In this document: in pieces, positions 62,001 to 64,000 of the stretch | Numbering within the stretch: the first letter of the stretch is position 1 | How the letters are laid out: the number at the start of each line of letters is the position of its first letter | Assembly: GCA_026418615.1 (NCBI GenBank) | Contig: JAOAAY010000007.1 | Span: forward strand, 62,001-126,000 | Reading direction: 5' to 3' | Length of the DNA: 64,000 bases | Origin: Candidatus Sumerlaeaceae bacterium | GTDB lineage: Bacteria; Sumerlaeota; Sumerlaeia; Sumerlaeales; Sumerlaeaceae | Translations under genes and position numbers: made by a program | Notes under the pieces: generated by a model | The model's input: the letters and a program-made list of their open reading frames with translations, nothing else | Databases searched by the model: none | What the model was told of the DNA's origin: nothing

Positions 62001-62570
62001 CGGAGGCGCGGAGGCGCTGAGGAAGACGCGGAAACGCAGAGGCGCTGAGGCGTAGAGGAAGACTCGGAAATGTGGAGGCGCATAGGAGGACAAGGAATGG
62101 GATTGGTGACTGGTGAAGTTGGATTCGAGACTGCTCTCAAGCAATCTCTCCTTTGCGCCGCTGCGCCTCGGCGGGAGAAACAGATTAAGCGTTGGTCCCG
62201 GCAGGAAGATGGCTCGCGCGGAGGCGCAGAGGCGCAGAGGCGCAGAGGCGCAGACTAAGACGCGGAAACGCAGAGGCGATATGGAATGAGACAGGTGACT
62301 GGTGAAGTTGGATTCGAGACTGCTCTCAAACAATCTCTCCTTTGCGCCGCTGCGCCTCGGCGGGAGAAACAGATTAAGTGTTGGTCCCGGCAGGAAGATG
62401 GCTCGCGCCGAGGCGCTGAGGAAGACGCGGAAACATGGAGGCGCAGAGGGAAATATGGAATGTGACAGGTGACCGGTGAAGTTGGATTCGAGACTGCTCT
62501 CAAGCAATCTCTCCTTTGCGCCGCTGCGCCTCGGCGGGAAAAACAGATTAAGCGTTGGTCACGGCCTCGG
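61997..62570 (+). repeat. Three-copy hairpin repeat cluster with AGGCGCAG-type purine-rich spacers
   Basis: Cores at 62106-62219, 62295-62408 and 62469-62562 (third truncated), near identical; spacers contain (AGGCGCAG)n and GACGCGGAAACGCAGAGGCG phrases. Confidence 0.95.
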
Positions 62571-62639
62571 ACGGTGTTCGCGGTCGCCGGTTCTCTCAAT
62601 TCCCTTGCCATGCGGTGCGGGTCTGCGCGGGGTGAAGGC

Positions 62640-63701
62640 ATGATGAACATCGGCGTCAATCCAGCCGTTGAGGCGTTACAACCTTATGTGCCGGGCGAAC
62701 AGCCGCGGGACCCGGCTGTGATCAAGTTGAACACAAACGAAAGCCCGTATCCGGCGGCGCCGCAAGTGAGGGAGGCAGTGCGCCGGGCGGCGGACGATGC
62801 GGCTTTCAACAAGTATCCTGACCCGTGGAGCACACGGCTGCGCGCGGCCCTGGCAAAGCGAGCCGGCGTGACAACGGACGAAGTCTTGCCCGGCAACGGA
62901 TCAGACGAGGTCTTAAGACTCATCTGTCACGCATTTTTGCGGCCAGGCACAGGGGACCGTATCGGAATGCTGGACCCGACCTATGTGCTGTACGAAACGC
63001 TCGCGGCCATGTTTGGATGTGGCACGCAGCGGTTCGCTGTGTCGGCGCCGGATTACGCGATCCCGCCAGCGGCCATCGAGGCGGATGTCAAAGTGTTATT
63101 TATTGCCAGCCCAAACCCGCCGTACGGCACCTACTATACTCCGGAGGCCCTTGACGAGGTGGCGGCGGCCCGGCCGGAACGGCTCGTGGTCATTGACGAA
63201 GCCTATGCGGACTTCGCCGGGGGAAGCGCCCTGGAGGTGTACCGGCGACGGGAGAATGTGATTTTGACTCGCACCTTTTCTAAAAGCATGTCGCTGGCTG
63301 GTCTGCGGGTGGGCTACGCCCTGGCGCATGGGCCGCTGTTCGCGCAACTGGCAAAGATTAAGGATTCATACAATCTCGACCAATTGTGCCAGACGGCTGC
63401 GGAGGCGGCACTAAGTTCCGAGGCAGAGAACTATTATGCAGCGCGAAACGCGGAGATCTGTGCGAACCGCGACTGGCTGGCGGGGGAGTTGCGGAAACGC
63501 GGGTTCGATGTGCCCGTGTCGCGAGGAAACTTTGTTTTTGCGCGCCGCCCCGGTGCCAAGGCTTTGTACGAGGCGCTCAAAGCGCGAAAGATTTTGGTAA
63601 GGTATTTTGCGGTGCCACTACTCGACGACGGCGTGCGCATTACGATCGGCACCCGCGAGCAATTGAACGCGCTGTTGGCCGCCATTGACGAGACAGGCTG
63701 A
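62640..63701 (+). CDS. hisC: Histidinol-phosphate aminotransferase
   Basis: KLNTNESPYPAAPQV, NKYPDPWSTRLRAALAKRAGV, NGSDEVLRLICHAFLRPGT, VIDEAYADFAG, RTFSKSMSLAGLRVGYALA. Confidence 0.95.
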   Translation: MMNIGVNPAVEALQPYVPGEQPRDPAVIKLNTNESPYPAAPQVREAVRRAADDAAFNKYPDPWSTRLRAALAKRAGVTTDEVLPGNGSDEVLRLICHAFLRPGTGDRIGMLDPTYVLYETLAAMFGCGTQRFAVSAPDYAIPPAAIEADVKVLFIASPNPPYGTYYTPEALDEVAAARPERLVVIDEAYADFAGGSALEVYRRRENVILTRTFSKSMSLAGLRVGYALAHGPLFAQLAKIKDSYNLDQLCQTAAEAALSSEAENYYAARNAEICANRDWLAGELRKRGFDVPVSRGNFVFARRPGAKALYEALKARKILVRYFAVPLLDDGVRITIGTREQLNALLAAIDETG

Positions 63702-63790
63702 GACTGCACCGCCGGGCAGCGTTGGTTCTCGGGCAAACTTGGCGCGCTCCGTGCTCGAGCGTTGCGACGCCAGCAGAGGTCAGCCAAGGC

Positions 63791-64000
63791 TTACGCGGTG
63801 AAATGGTCCTCCGCTTGGGGGGCTTCAACCCCGGCCCCGGCAGGTACGGGTTGGGCGGTCAGATACTCAATGACCTGCGCAGCGGTGTAATCGCGCCCGT
63901 ACTTGCCAATCAGTGTCCGCACGACTTCGAGGTCATCCCCAGCCGTCACAAGCGGCCGCTCGATGGTACCGTCCGCTTGCTGTTGCGGCATGCCAATGTT
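63791..64000 (-). CDS. C-terminal part of an unknown protein (frame open to window edge)
   Basis: NIGMPQQQADGTIERPLVTAGDDLEVVRTLIGKYGRDYTAAQVIEYLTAQP...; no upstream stop before base 64000. Confidence 0.4.
   Translation of the reverse strand, partial: NIGMPQQQADGTIERPLVTAGDDLEVVRTLIGKYGRDYTAAQVIEYLTAQPVPAGAGVEAPQAEDHFTA

Noticed and set aside
62221-62470. Possible CRISPR array
   Set aside because: The repeating units are long (~114 bp), only three in number, with repetitive non-unique spacers and no cas genes nearby.
61947-62507. 186 aa minus-strand ORF through the repeat array (FRVFLSASAPLR...)
   Set aside because: Repetitive low-complexity translation of the AGGCGCAG repeats in a different frame from the DUF262 remnant; not a credible protein.

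Overview
This 64 kb window looks like ordinary chromosomal DNA from a GC-rich bacterium. I cannot assign the taxon from sequence alone. It is densely coded and mostly housekeeping, in short co-directional operons. From left to right: a SUF Fe-S cluster operon (sufB partial, sufC, sufD, sufS, sufU, DUF59/sufT-like); YyaL; thiL/thiE; argC; a small Rieske protein; a degenerate CPBP-like membrane protein; an LptF/G-type permease; lysC plus a deoxyhypusine-synthase-like protein; an RpoD/RpoS-type sigma factor; an isolated nuoABC block; PPi-PFK/tpiA/gap; a sensor/regulator trio; tatC/tatA; an inositol monophosphatase-like gene; ackA; an NlpC/P60 protein; purC-purS-purQ; efp; tRNA-Thr; mtnA; a paaK-ACT-paaK-iorB-iorA block; an M20 hydrolase; purB/purN; comF/pgk; an orphan ThiH/HydG-like radical SAM protein; a TMTC-like TPR membrane protein; a GH38 alpha-mannosidase; larB-larC-FAH; and hisC. 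I see no CRISPR array, prophage or transposase. The clearest non-housekeeping structure is at about 61.99-62.57 kb. There, three copies of a ~114 bp hairpin-forming repeat with purine-rich AGGCGCAG tails separate a 5'-truncated DUF262/HNH (GmrSD-like) remnant from hisC. The hairpin shows a compensatory G-C to A-T change between copies. Other points worth follow-up are the orphan radical SAM enzyme, a 7-Cys secreted small protein with its own terminator, an EF-P whose loop tip is Asn, an IorA lacking its C-terminal ferredoxin domain, and several homologues with degenerate catalytic motifs. No database searches were possible; family calls come from motif recognition.
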